64,000 bases of DNA from Syngnathus acus (taxonomy: Eukaryota; Chordata; Actinopteri; Syngnathiformes; Syngnathidae): the NCBI RefSeq assembly GCF_901709675.1, contig NC_051091.1:14204467-14268466 (forward strand), read 5' to 3'. Within the stretch, counting starts at the first letter, position 1. Each line of letters opens with the position of its first letter. The notes under the pieces were generated by a model that saw only the letters and a program-made list of their open reading frames with translations, searched no databases and had not been told where the DNA came from. The translations under genes and the position numbers were made by a program. Below are positions 31,264 through 40,937 of the stretch, piece by piece.

Positions 31264-32526
31264 CATGCCTTGCGGAGATCAAGCAATGGATGTCTCTCAA
31301 CTTCCTTCGTCTTAACCCAGATAAAACTGAGATGTTGATAATTGGTCCAACTCGTTTTCAACACTTGTTCAAGGAAACCGCTATAACTATAGATAACCGT
31401 ACTATCACTCAGAGCGATACTGTAACTAATCTCGGGGTAATGTTTGACCAAACTCTCTCCTTTCAAAAGCACATTAAGAATATAACCAGAATTGCGTTTT
31501 TTCACCTTCGTAATATTGCAAAGATTCGTCCGATCCTCTCGACCGGTGATGCGGAAACTATTATACATGCGTTCGTCACGTCGCGCCTGGACTACTGTAA
31601 TGTACTATTCTCTGGTCTTCCTAAGTCCCGCATCAAAAGTCTACAGTTAGTACAAAATGCTGCTGCAAGGCTGCTCTCACGGACAAGAAAATTTGATCAC
31701 ATTACCCCAATATTAGCCAACTTACATTGGCTCCCGGTCCATTTAAGATGTGACTTCAAGGTTCTTCTATTAACCTATAAATCACTGCATGGCTTAGCGC
31801 CTTCGTATCTCGTCGACCTAGTTGTTCCTTATATTCCGTCTCGTAACCTTCGTTCGCAAAACGCGACCCTTTTAGCGACACCGAGGGCCAAGAAAGTGTC
31901 TGCAGGGTCTAGAGCATTTTCTATCCGGGCTCCAGAGCTTTGGAATGCCCTCCCAATGGATATTAGGACTGCTACCTCAGTAGAAACATTTAAGACACGT
32001 TTAAAGACACATTTCTATGACATGGCCTTTAACTAACCTGTAGTGGCCGATTCGGCCGGAGTTTGTTTTGTTTTCTCTCCCCCCCCACCCCCCCTCCGCG
32101 GCCGGGGAGGTGGTTAGGTGCCACCCAAGCTGACAGCGGCTATCTGGATTCTCGTGGGCCAATTCAGGTTGGGGGATCTGCAGCTCAACCTCCACTGCCA
32201 GGATAGTAGAGGGCTCCTCCGGCAGCCCTTCGCTCTGACTTGGACATCCACTTTTTTGATTTTCATATTATGTATTATTTGTGCCCTCTCTGCATCCATT
32301 ACAACCTGGTGATCCTGAAAGGGGGATCCTTCCATCTGTGGTCCCTTCTCAACGTTTCTCATTTTCCCCTGGCAGGGGTTTTTGAGTTTTTCCTTGCCCT
32401 TTTGGGAGCTTAAGATCAGGGGATGCTTTGAGAATAATTGTCAATTTTTGTCTATGTGAAGCCCTTTGAGACTGCTTGTGATTTAGGGCTATACAAATAA
32501 ACTTGACTTGACTTGACTTGACTTGA
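31264..32526 (+). mobile_element. 5'-truncated L2/Rex1-type LINE with TTGAC-repeat tail
   Basis: The coding end of an RT (CDS at 31290-32036) is followed by a 3' UTR and a tail of ACTTGACTTGACTTGACTTG after GGGCTATACAAATAAACTTG. The 3' UTR block around 32270-32400 (CCCTCTCTGCATCCATT) recurs at 36460-36580 inside the tail of a Rex3 copy. Confidence 0.85.
31290..32036 (+). pseudogene. C-terminal part of a LINE reverse transcriptase
   Basis: The 248-codon frame covers the thumb and C-terminal region: LNPDKTEMLIIGPT, LGVMFDQTLSFQKHI, SRLDYCNVLFSGLP, LVQNAAARLLSRTRKFDHIT, LHWLPVHLRCDFKVLLLTYK and ELWNALPMDIR. This order is typical of fish L2/Rex1 LINEs. The frame is clean, but the YADD palm and endonuclease were never copied here (5' truncation). 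Confidence 0.85.
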
Positions 32527-32814
32527 CTCATGAAGTTTGTGAGTTTTCTCAAAACCTGTTGCCGTGGTAATGAGACGTTCACCAAGAAAACAATACTATT
32601 TTTGAGGGTCTAAACATGCAAGAAAACTCATGAAACACTGCACACAAATCAGGCCTGCAAAAATCATCAATATTTTATCACTTTGTAGTTGCATAATATT
32701 CATTAAAAAATGGCTCGTTGGTGTCCCGTACAATTTTTTTTTGTATGAAGCAGTTCCTTTTACATAGATCTAAAAAATGTGGTGGTATATGTATATAGTA
32801 TATGTAGTCCAAGA

Positions 32815-32998
32815 CCTTCCATCCGTCCGTCCGTCCGTCCATCTTCTGAACTGCTTCTCCTCACGAGGGTCGCGGGTTGGAGCTTATCCCAGCTGATTTT
32901 GGGCAGTAGGCGGGGGACACCCTGAACTGGTCGCCAGCCTATTGCAGGCCACACGTACTCACACCGACAGACAATTTAGAGTGGTGAATTGCCATTAA
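32815..32998 (-). mobile_element. SINE 3' half with ATGG-type tail, minus strand
   Basis: On the minus strand the body reads GGGTGTCCCCCGCCTACTGC, then GCGACCCTCGTGAGGAGAAG and ends in GATGGACGGACGGACGGATGG. It is the 3' half of the SINE whose head is seen at 66-244. The 5' half is missing. Confidence 0.65.
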
Positions 32999-33120
32999 AA
33001 TTTGTCGTCGCCATGATTACAAAAAGTGCTATAACTTGACCGACATTATCATATGTTTTCATTAATTTCAAAATTTCTTTTCAACTCATCTGCTTGATTT
33101 ATTTCCTATGGCCTTTACAG

Positions 33121-33266
33121 GTGAAAGTAGATGACCATGGAGATTTCAGGCCCCAGATGCGGCCCTGGAATTTTACCACAGGTCGTGGTAGTACTGTCCC
33201 CAGAAACTAAAGAGGAAACTGTTGCATGGCTGCTGAGAAGAATAAGAGAAAAACAGCAAGAAGGAG
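33121..33266 (+). CDS. ano10: ano10 exon with start codon (anoctamin-10 / TMEM16K)
   Basis: ANO10 is an endoplasmic-reticulum anoctamin with lipid scramblase activity. The exon follows an acceptor (GGCCTTTACAG, AG at 33119-33120). An in-frame TAG (33128-33130) directly precedes ATG at 33131, chosen because it leaves 17 residues before VVVVLSPETKEETVAWLLRR, close to the 18 before the matching VVIELAQDVKEETKEW of human ANO10. It encodes 45 codons plus one base, ending KQQEG|G at donor G|GTATGT. That phase-1 base joins GT of the exon at 39772 to give Gly-Ala-Glu, as in the human Gly-Gly-Ala-Gln. The region is the cytosolic N-terminal domain, before the membrane helices. Paralogue (a or b) is not resolved. 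The match is from memory but strong over both exons. Confidence 0.9.
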
Positions 33267-33341
33267 GTATGTAAATTGTATGAAGTTGACAGGCTTTGTT
33301 ATAGACATTAGAAAGATAAAACAGAAAAATATCATGAAAGG

Positions 33342-36300
33342 CTGAAGGTGGGGCTCGAAGGCGAGCGTCTCGTGGCCAGGCCTTTCCCCATGGGGCCCAG
33401 CCGGGCACAGTCCAAAAAGAAAACGTGGGTCCCCCTTCCCATGGGCTCATCACATGTGGGAGGGGCCAAAGGACTCGGGTGCAAAGTGAGCTGGGCGGCG
33501 GCCAAAGGCGGGGACCTTGGCGGTCCGATCGCCGGCTGCAGAAGCTGGCTCTTGGGACATGGAATGTCACCTCTCCGGCTGGAAAGGAGCCCGAGCTGGT
33601 GTGAGAGGCAGAAAAGTTCCGACTAGACATAAGTCGGACTTGCCTCCACACACAGTTTGGGTTATGGTACAAGCCCTCCTGAGAGGGGCTGGACTCTCTT
33701 CCACTCTGGAGTTTCCCACGGTGAAAGGCGTCGGGCAGGCGTGGGCATACTTGTTGCACCCGGGCTGGGCATCTGCACATTTGGGTTCATCCCGGTAAAC
33801 AAGAGGGTAGCCTCCCTCCGCCTTCGGATTGGGGGGACGGGTCCTGACTGTTGTTTTGTCTATGCACCAAACGGCATTTCAGAGTACCCACCCTTTTTAG
33901 AGTCCTTGGAAGAAGTGCTGGAGAGCGCATCTTCTGGGGATTCCATCATTCCACTGGGTGACTTCAATGCTCACGTGGGCAATGACAGTGAGACCTGGAA
34001 GGGCGTGATTGGGAGGAACGGCTGCCCTGATCTGAACCCGAGCGGTGTTCTGACTTCTGTGCTCGACACACATTGTCCATAATGAACACCATGTTCAAGC
34101 ATAAGGTTGTCCATGTGTGCACTTGGGACCAGAACACCCTGGGCCGCAGTTCGATGATCGACTTTGTAGTCGTGACATCGGATTTGCGGCTGCATGTTTT
34201 GGACACTCGGGTCAAGACAGTGGCGGAGCTGTCAACTGATCACCACCTGGTGGTGGGTTGGCTCCGATGGTGGGGAAAGATGCCGGTCCGACCTGGCAGA
34301 CCCAAACGTACTGTGAGGGTCTGCTGGGAACGTCTAGCAGAATCCCCTGTCAGGAAGAGCTTCAACTCCCACCTCCAGCAGAGCTTTTCCCACGTCCCGG
34401 AGGAGGCGGGGGACATTGAATCCAAGTGGACCGTGTTCCGTGCCTCCATTGCTATGGCTGCCGACCGGAGCAGTGACCGTAAGGTGGTCGGTGCCTGTCG
34501 TGGCGGCAACCCCGAACCCGCTGGTGGACACCGGCCGTAAGGGATGCTGTCAAGCTGAAGAAGAAGTCCTATCGGGCCGTTCTGGCCTGTGGGACTTTGG
34601 AGGCAACCGACATGTACCGGAGGGCCAAGCGGAACGCGGCTTTGGCGGTTACTGTGGCAAAAACCTGGGCATGGGAGGAGTTTGGCGAGGCAATGGAGAA
34701 TTACTTCCAGACGGCTTCGAGGAAATTCTGGTCCACCATCCGGCGTCTCAGGAGGGGGAAGCAGTGCACCATCAACACTGTTTGCAGTGGACACCACGTG
34801 CTGCTGACCTCGATTCGGGAGGACGTGAGTCAGTGGGGAGAATACTTCGAAGACCTCAAGTCCACCAAGACGCCTTCCATTGTGGAAGCAGGGCCTGGAG
34901 ACTCTGAGGTGTACTCTCCAATCTCTGGGGTCGAAGTCACTGAGGTAGTTAAAAAAACTCCTTGGAGACAAGGCCCCGGGGGTAGATGAGATCAGCCCGG
35001 AGTTCTTAAAGGCTCTGGATGTTGTGGGGCTGTCCTGGTTTACACGCCTCTACAGCATTGCGTGGACACTGAGGACGGTGCCTCTGGATTAGCAGACTGG
35101 GGTTGTGGTTCCCCTCTTTAAGAAGGGAGACCGGAGGGTGTGTTCCAACTACGGAGGAATCACACTCCTCAGCCTCCCTGGTAAGGTCTATTCAGGGGTA
35201 CTGGAGAGGAGGGTCCGTCGGGAGGTCGAACCTCGGATTCAGGTGGAACAGTGTGGTTTTCGTCCTGGCCGTGGAACAGTGGACCAGCTCTATACGCTCG
35301 GCAGAATCCTCGAGGGTGCATGGAAGTTCGCTCAACCAGTCCACATGTGTTTTGTTGACTTGGAGAAGGCGTTCGACCGTGTCCCTTGGGAAGTTCTGTG
35401 GACACTGCTTCGGGAGTACGGGGTGCCGAGCCAACTGATAAGGGCGGTTCGGTCCTTGTACCATCGATGCCAGAGTTTGGTCCACATTTCCGGCAGTAAG
35501 TTGGATTCGTTCCCAGTGAGAGTTGGACTCCTCCAAGGCCTCCCTTTGTCACCGATTCTGTTTATTACTTTTATGGACAGAATTTCTAGGCGCAGCCGAG
35601 GCGTTGAGGGTGTCCGGTTTGGGGACCTCAGCATTGCGTCTCTGCTTTTTCCAGACAACGTTGGCTTCTTCAAATCCGTGATCTCCAGCTCTCACTGGAG
35701 CAGTTCGCAGCAGAGTGACGCGATCGGTATGAGGGTCAGCACCTCCAAATCTAAATCCATGGTCTTCAGTCGGAAAAAGGTGGAGTGCCCTCTCCGGATC
35801 GGGGACGAGATCCTGCCCCAAGTAGAGGAGTTCAAGTATCTTGGGGTCTTAATCACGAGCGAGGGCAGGATGGAGCGTGAGATGGACAGGCGGATTGGTG
35901 CAGCGTCGGCTGTAATGCGGACTCTGTACCGGTCTATCGTGGTGAAGAGAGAGCTTAGCCAAAAGGCAAAGCTCTAAATTTACCGGTCGATCTACGCTCC
36001 TACCCTCACGAGCTCTGGGTCGTGACCGAAAGAATGAGATCCAGATACAAGCGGCCGAAAAGAGTTTCCTCCGCAGGGTGTCCGGGCTCTCCCTTAGAGA
36101 TAGAGTGAGAAGCTCGGCCATCCGGGAGAGACTCGGAATAGAGCCGCTGCTCCTCCACGTTGAGAGGAGCCAGATGAGGTGGCTTGGGCATTTCCTCAGG
36201 ATGCCTACTGGATGCCTCCCTGGGGAGGTGTTCCGGGCATGTCGCACTGGCAGGAGACCCCGTGGACGACCCAGAACGCGCTGGAGAGTCTATGTCTCTC

Positions 36301-36599
36301 AGCTGGCCTGGGAACTCCTTGGGATCCCCAGAGATGAGCTGGACAAAGTGGCTGGTGAGAGGGAAGTCTGGGAGTCCCTCCTGAAGCTGCTGCCCCCGCG
36401 ACCTGACCCCGGATAAGCGGAAGAAGATGGATGGATGGATGGATGTTGTACATTATGTGTTCTATGTGCCCTCTCTGCATCCATTGCGGCCTGGAAGGGG
36501 GATTCTCCCTTCTGTGGTTTCTTCTCAAGGTTTCTCATTTTTCCCCCAGTAGAGTTTTTTTTTTTTAGTTTTTCAATGGATGGATGGATGGATGGATGG
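33342..36599 (+). pseudogene. Rex3 LINE, 5'-truncated and decayed, with chimeric tail, in an ano10 intron
   Basis: The 13-bp duplication ATATCATGAAAGG lies at 33329-33341 and 36600-36612. Broken frames give endonuclease (33657-34540: [20 protein letters not shown]), linker (34597-34989) and RT (35105-35977 and 36078-36416: YRRVCSNYGG-like start, FVDLEKAFDRVPW, LGVLITSEGRME, ending LLPPRPDPG). The palm motif is wrecked (FPDNVGF for FADDV). It ends GGATAAGCGGAAGAAGATGG plus ATGG repeats, then about 130 bp of another LINE's 3' UTR, then more ATGG repeats, all inside the duplication. Confidence 0.9.
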
Positions 36600-36689
36600 A
36601 TATCATGAAAGGATTCATTTCAATGACTCTATTCGAAGAGACCTTAATAGATTTTATATTCAGAACCCTTACTGTAAACAATTTCAATT

Positions 36690-37025
36690 ACCGTGTTTTC
36701 TTTACTATAAATCGCAGTTTTTTCATAGTTTGGCCGGGGGTGCGACAACTAATCAGGCGTGAGTTATATGTGAAATGATTAACACTTTACTACTTAATAA
36801 TTAACACATTACTTACTTACTGTAGTATAGTTGATTACTTTAACATTATTTTCACTTTAAACTGCATGAGAGCATACTAGGCCTGTGGAATAATTGGAGC
36901 CGCCACTGAGTCTGACGTCAGCGCCGCATGTATTTCCGGAGTCAGCAGCGGTGTTTTTTTTTAAGTGACACAGAGGACAATGATTTCGATGGATTTAATG
37001 ATTTGGAGTGACACGGATGGTTCGA
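36690..37025 (+). mobile_element. Family A element, left part
   Basis: It starts ACCGTGTTTTCTTTACTATAA and runs to GATTTGGAGTGACACGGATGG, where Tc1 copy 2 begins. Blocks match 43449 onward. It is non-coding. Confidence 0.6.
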
Positions 37026-38652
37026 CAGTGCCTTGCAAAAGTATTCGGCCCCCTTGAACTTTTCAACATTTCGCCACATTTCAGGCTTCAAACATAAAGA
37101 TATCAAATTTTAATTTTTTGTCAAGAATCAACAACAAGTGGGACACAATCGTGAAGTGGAACGAAATTTATTGGATAATTTAAACTTTTTTAACAAATAA
37201 AAAACTGAAAAGTGGGGCGTGCAATATTATTCGGCCTCTTTACTTTCAGTGCAGCAAACTCACTCCAGAAGTTCAGTGAGGATCTTTGAATGATCCAATG
37301 TTGTCCTAAATGACTGATGATGATAAATAGAATGCTCCTGTGTGTAATCAAGTCTCCGTATAAATGCACCTGCTCTTTGATAGTCTCAGGGTTCTGTTTA
37401 AAGTGCAGAGAGAACCATGAAGACAAAGGAACACACCAGGCAGGTCCGAGATACTGTTGTGGAGAAGTTTAAAGCCGGATTTGGATACAAAAAGATTTCC
37501 CAAGCTTCAAACATCTCAAGGAGCACTGTGCAAGCAATTATATTGAAATGGAAGGAGTATCAGACCACTGCAAATCTACCAAGACCCGGCCGTCCCTCCA
37601 AACTTTCATCTCAAACAAGGAGAAGACTGATCAGAGATGCAGCCAAGAGGCCCATGATCACTCTGGATGAACTGCAGATAACTACAGCTGAGGTGGGAGA
37701 GTCTGTCCATAGGACAACAATCAGTCGTGCACTGCACAAATCTGGCCTTTATGGAAGAGTGGCAAGAAGAAAGCCATTTCTCAAAGATATCCATAAAAAG
37801 TCTCGTTTAAAGTTTGCCACAAGCCACCTGGGAGACACACCAAACATGTGGAAGAAGGTGCTCTGGTCAGATGAAACCAAAATCGAACTTTTTGGCCACA
37901 ATGCAAAACGATATGTTTGGCGTAAAAGCAACACAGCTCATCACCCTGAACACACCATCCCCACTGTCAAACATGGTGGTGGCAGCATCATGGTTTGGGC
38001 CTGCTTTTCTTCAGCAGGGACAGGGAAGATGGCTAAAATTGATGGGAAGATGGATGGAGCCAAATACAGGACCATTCTGGAAGAAAACCTGTTGGAGTCT
38101 GCAAAAGACCTGAGACTGGGACGGAGATTTATCTTCCAACAGGACAATGATCCAAAACATAAAGCCAAATCTACAATGGAATGGTTCAAAAATAGACGTA
38201 TCCAGGTGTTAGAATGGCCAAGTCAAAGTCCAGACCTGAATCCAATCGAGAATCTGTGGAAAGAGCTGAAGACTGCTGTTCACAAACGCTCTCCATCCAA
38301 CCTCACTGAGCTCGAGCTGTTTTGCAAGGAAGAATGGGCAAGAATTCCAGTCTCTCGATGTGCAAAACTGATAGAGACATACCCCAAGCGACTTGCAGCT
38401 GTAATTGCAGCAAAAGGTGGCGCTACAAAGTATTAGCGCAAGGGGGCCGAATAATATTGCACGCCCCACTTTTCAGTTTATTTGTTAAAAAAGTTTAAAT
38501 TATCCAATATATTTTGTTCCACTTCACGATTGTGTCCCACTTGTTGTTGATTCTTGACAAAAAATTAAACTTTTATATCTTTATGTTTGAAGCCTGAAAT
38601 GTCGCGAAATGTTGAAAGGTTCAAGGGGGCCGAATACTTTCGCAAGGCACTG
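37026..38652 (+). mobile_element. Tc1 transposon, copy 2, full length
   Basis: It starts CAGTGCCTTGCAAAAGTATTC and ends GAATACTTTCGCAAGGCACTG; length is 1627 bp with about 210-bp inverted repeats. TA follows at the right; at the left the expected TA reads GA. It lies in the ano10 intron between exons 33121 and 39772, in the sense orientation. Confidence 0.93.
37417..38436 (+). CDS. Tc1-family transposase, 339 aa, copy 2
   Basis: The frame is uninterrupted from MKTKEHTRQVRDTVVEKF to GGATKY. It has the double HTH (KISQASNISRSTVQAIILKW; GRPSKLSSQTRRRL), then SDETKIELFG, FQQDNDPKHK and SPDLNPIENLWKEL as the DD34E triad. Six residues differ from copy 1: Asp for Tyr in the start, Gly for Glu in KAGFG, Ser for Leu in QASNIS, Ile for Thr in PMITLDE, Tyr for His in KRYVW, Lys for Thr in WFKNRR. 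With complete inverted repeats on both sides, this copy has everything needed for transposition. Expression could come from the ano10 transcript or its own weak promoter. Confidence 0.95.
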   Translation: MKTKEHTRQVRDTVVEKFKAGFGYKKISQASNISRSTVQAIILKWKEYQTTANLPRPGRPSKLSSQTRRRLIRDAAKRPMITLDELQITTAEVGESVHRTTISRALHKSGLYGRVARRKPFLKDIHKKSRLKFATSHLGDTPNMWKKVLWSDETKIELFGHNAKRYVWRKSNTAHHPEHTIPTVKHGGGSIMVWACFSSAGTGKMAKIDGKMDGAKYRTILEENLLESAKDLRLGRRFIFQQDNDPKHKAKSTMEWFKNRRIQVLEWPSQSPDLNPIENLWKELKTAVHKRSPSNLTELELFCKEEWARIPVSRCAKLIETYPKRLAAVIAAKGGATKY

Positions 38653-38654
38653 TA

Positions 38655-38750
38655 TATACACTGCTCAAAAAGTCGTTTTTTTTTCACCTTTGAAATCTGA
38701 TGTGATTTCAAAGTGTTCCTGTAATTTCTTTGAGCATTGTATATATATAT
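38655..38750 (+). mobile_element. Short Tc1-type miniature element
   Basis: It starts CACTGCTCAAAAAG and ends TTTCTTTGAGCATTG, the ends of the Tc1 family whose relic is at 19484-20705. Only about 95 bp remain. Family-A-like ends (AAGTCGCCCTCCCCCCC, CCGGAAAATACGGTA) follow at 38770-38925. Confidence 0.6.
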
Positions 38751-38984
38751 TGTGAAAAAAATTCACCTATAAGTCGCCCTCCCCCCCCCCCCCCCCCTAT
38801 GAATAAAAAAGCGACTTATAGTCCAAAAAATACGGTACATGTTTTTTTCTTCTTTATTATGCATTTTATGGCTGGTGCGACTTGTACTCCGGAGCGACTT
38901 ACAGTCCGGAAAATACGGTATTTGTTTATTCTCACACAATTTGGGTTTACAGCTCATGAAACCCATGATAATAGGAATTCAAAA

Positions 38985-39255
38985 AAATCTGAACACTATG
39001 ATCAAATTACCCTGTATTTCTCAGTTTTGCAGAAAAAAATCAATTGAAATATAGTATTTTCAAAACAATGTCAATCATCAGTACTTGGTTGGGAATTCTC
39101 TTTGCCGGTCACTACCTTGAAACATTGTGGCATTGCTTAAAGCCCACATTTTTTTTGTTTGCTGTCAGTTACTTTGTTTTTGGGTCTGGTGGCCCTCATT
39201 TTTCTCTTGATAACACACCATAGATTCTCAATGGCGTTTAGGTTTGACTAGACAG
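38985..39255 (-). pseudogene. Relic of a Tc1/mariner-type transposon
   Basis: Minus-strand codons near 39230 resemble the NAIENLW part of a transposase C-terminus, and 39080 resembles its end (PNQ..-like, from CAGTACTTGGTTGGGAA, a block also seen near 46896). Stops and indels are many. Only a trace is left. Confidence 0.4.
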
Positions 39256-39279
39256 GAGAATCAAGCACTGTGACGGCTC

Positions 39280-39650
39280 TGATTTGTTTTTTTGCCCCGA
39301 TCTACATAAAACGTAATGTCCTCTGATTGGTTCATCGGGTCTACATATTACGTCTACATAAAACAACTTCACAGATTTACACAAACGATAGTATTTATTT
39401 ATCAATGGTGGTGGAGGTATGTACTCTACGTGTTACGTACAGTCCTCTGATTGTTTTTTTGCCCCAAATGTAATGTCCTCTGATTGGTTCAACGGGTCTA
39501 CATATTACGCCTGTATATTACAGAAGCCAAACAAAACAACTCAACAGATTTTGGAATTCGGCCTAAACAAAAGGCGCACCTTAGTTTTTTGAGAAAATTA
39601 AAGGCTTTTAGGTGTGCCTTATGGTGCGGAAAATACGGTAATTTAAAATT
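39280..39650 (+). mobile_element. Miniature element with internal direct repeat
   Basis: AATGTCCTCTGATTGGTTCA with GGGTCTACATATTACG occurs twice (about 39313 and 39471). The right end reads GTGCGGAAAATACGGTA, an end of the CCGTATTTTCCGCAC type. It is non-coding. Confidence 0.5.
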
Positions 39651-39771
39651 AGCCTGTTGGCGATGTACGTACTAACTGGTTCAGAGATTCTGAGAATTAC
39701 CATTTTGACTGCTTTCATATCAATTTCATAACAATCTGAGGATGTTTTATATGCTTTATATGCTGCATTAG

Positions 39772-39969
39772 GTGCTGAACTGCATGTGGATCAGCTCCGC
39801 TCTGAAATTGTGATGGAGGAAAACGAAAACCCGAACATTTTTCTTGTGGCAGCCTCCTGGCCAAGATTACTCTCTGGTGCTGAGGATTTGGGTCTCTTCA
39901 AGGAGTTTAGTGATGGATCAATGAGGAGTTTTACGTGCATCAACAGCCACAACTTTAAAGAATTCCATG
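39772..39969 (+). CDS. ano10: ano10 second coding exon
   Basis: The acceptor is TATATGCTGCATTAG (AG at 39770-39771) and the donor is CATG|GTAACA (GT at 39970-39971). With the G from exon 33121-33266 the frame reads GAELHVDQLRSEI, then ENPNIFLVAASWPRLLSGAE, DLGLFKEFSDGSMRSFT and NFKEFHG. It aligns without gaps to human ANO10 (ENQNLYLVGAS, GAEAVGLVKE, TMRAFT, NFKGF). Length is 198 bp. It leaves in phase 1. The region is still the cytosolic N-terminal domain. No next exon (expected to encode a DFLTMAE-like segment) was found before 64000, so intron 3 is at least 24 kb or the exon is missed. Confidence 0.9.
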
Positions 39970-40026
39970 GTAACATCCAGGATGAGTAAATGCCGATTGT
40001 GTTTCTTGTAAACCATTCCCCTATGT

Positions 40027-40240
40027 CAGGGGTGGGCAATTCCGGTCCTCGAGGGCCGCTGTCCTGCATGTTTTATAGGTCTCCCTGCTGCAACACACCT
40101 GACTCAAATGATCAGGATTGTTATCCACCTTCTGCAGACCTTGCTAATTATCTAACCATTTGAATCAGGTGTGTTGCAACAGGGTGACATAGAAAACATG
40201 CAGGACACCGGCCCTCGAGGACCGGAATTGCCCACCCCAG
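40027..40240 (+). mobile_element. Palindromic hAT-type miniature element next to ano10 donor
   Basis: The 214-bp element starts CAGGGGTGGGCAATTCCGG and ends CCGGAATTGCCCACCCCAG. CCCTATGT lies at both edges (40019-40026, 40241-40248). The two halves are inverted copies over roughly 85 bp each, so the transcript would fold into a long hairpin. It lies 57 bp after the exon-3 splice donor. Confidence 0.92.
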
Positions 40241-40935
40241 CCCTATGTTTTCGTTTTATTGTTTGGTTTTAAATCTGTTTTTAATCATGCTCATGCAAAT
40301 GCTAATAAAACACAATGTTAGTACTAGCGAAACACGATATCTATCGAACCGATAATCTATCAATTGATATTAGTAAAAATTTGGTAATTTCCTATTGGTC
40401 AGGCAATGCTAAATAGGATGGTATTTAGGCCGATATTGAAAACGGCATCAAATTCACCAATTTAAAACCAGTCTCCCCAACCCTGAAAACAAGATTCATT
40501 TTAAACTAATTTAAGCATTACCACGTTTTAAGCATAAACAGCCAGATCTACTCGGGTGACCAGATCGGCTCAGGGACCTGAGCCTTTTGATGATGTCACG
40601 CTATATAATTGGCTAAAAAGTAGATGCGGCGCTGATGTCAGTCATCGTCAGTTGCAGTTCCAATTATTTCACAGGCCTATATAACTATATATATATATAT
40701 ATATAAACTATATATCAAAAAACCATAAACAACCCAGCTGACTCCAGAAGTCGATGCGGTGCTGACGTCAGACTCATCATCAATTGCTGTTCCAATTATT
40801 TCATAGGCCTAGAGCGCCCTGCCCTCGTTGCGGTTTAGTGTGAAAATAATGTGAAGTGATATACTAGTAAGTAAGTTATGTGTTAATGATCACGTAATAA
40901 TGTGTTAATAATTTCACATCTAAGTCGCCTCTAAG
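40241..40935. other. AT-rich intron sequence with family-A-like repeats
   Basis: From about 40570 two near-repeats occur (GCTGACGTCAGnCnCATC with GTTCCAATTATTTCA and AGGCCTA), as in family A elements read in reverse, with a TA microsatellite at 40685-40706. 40250-40560 shows no feature I can name. Confidence 0.45.
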
Positions 40936-40937
40936 TA

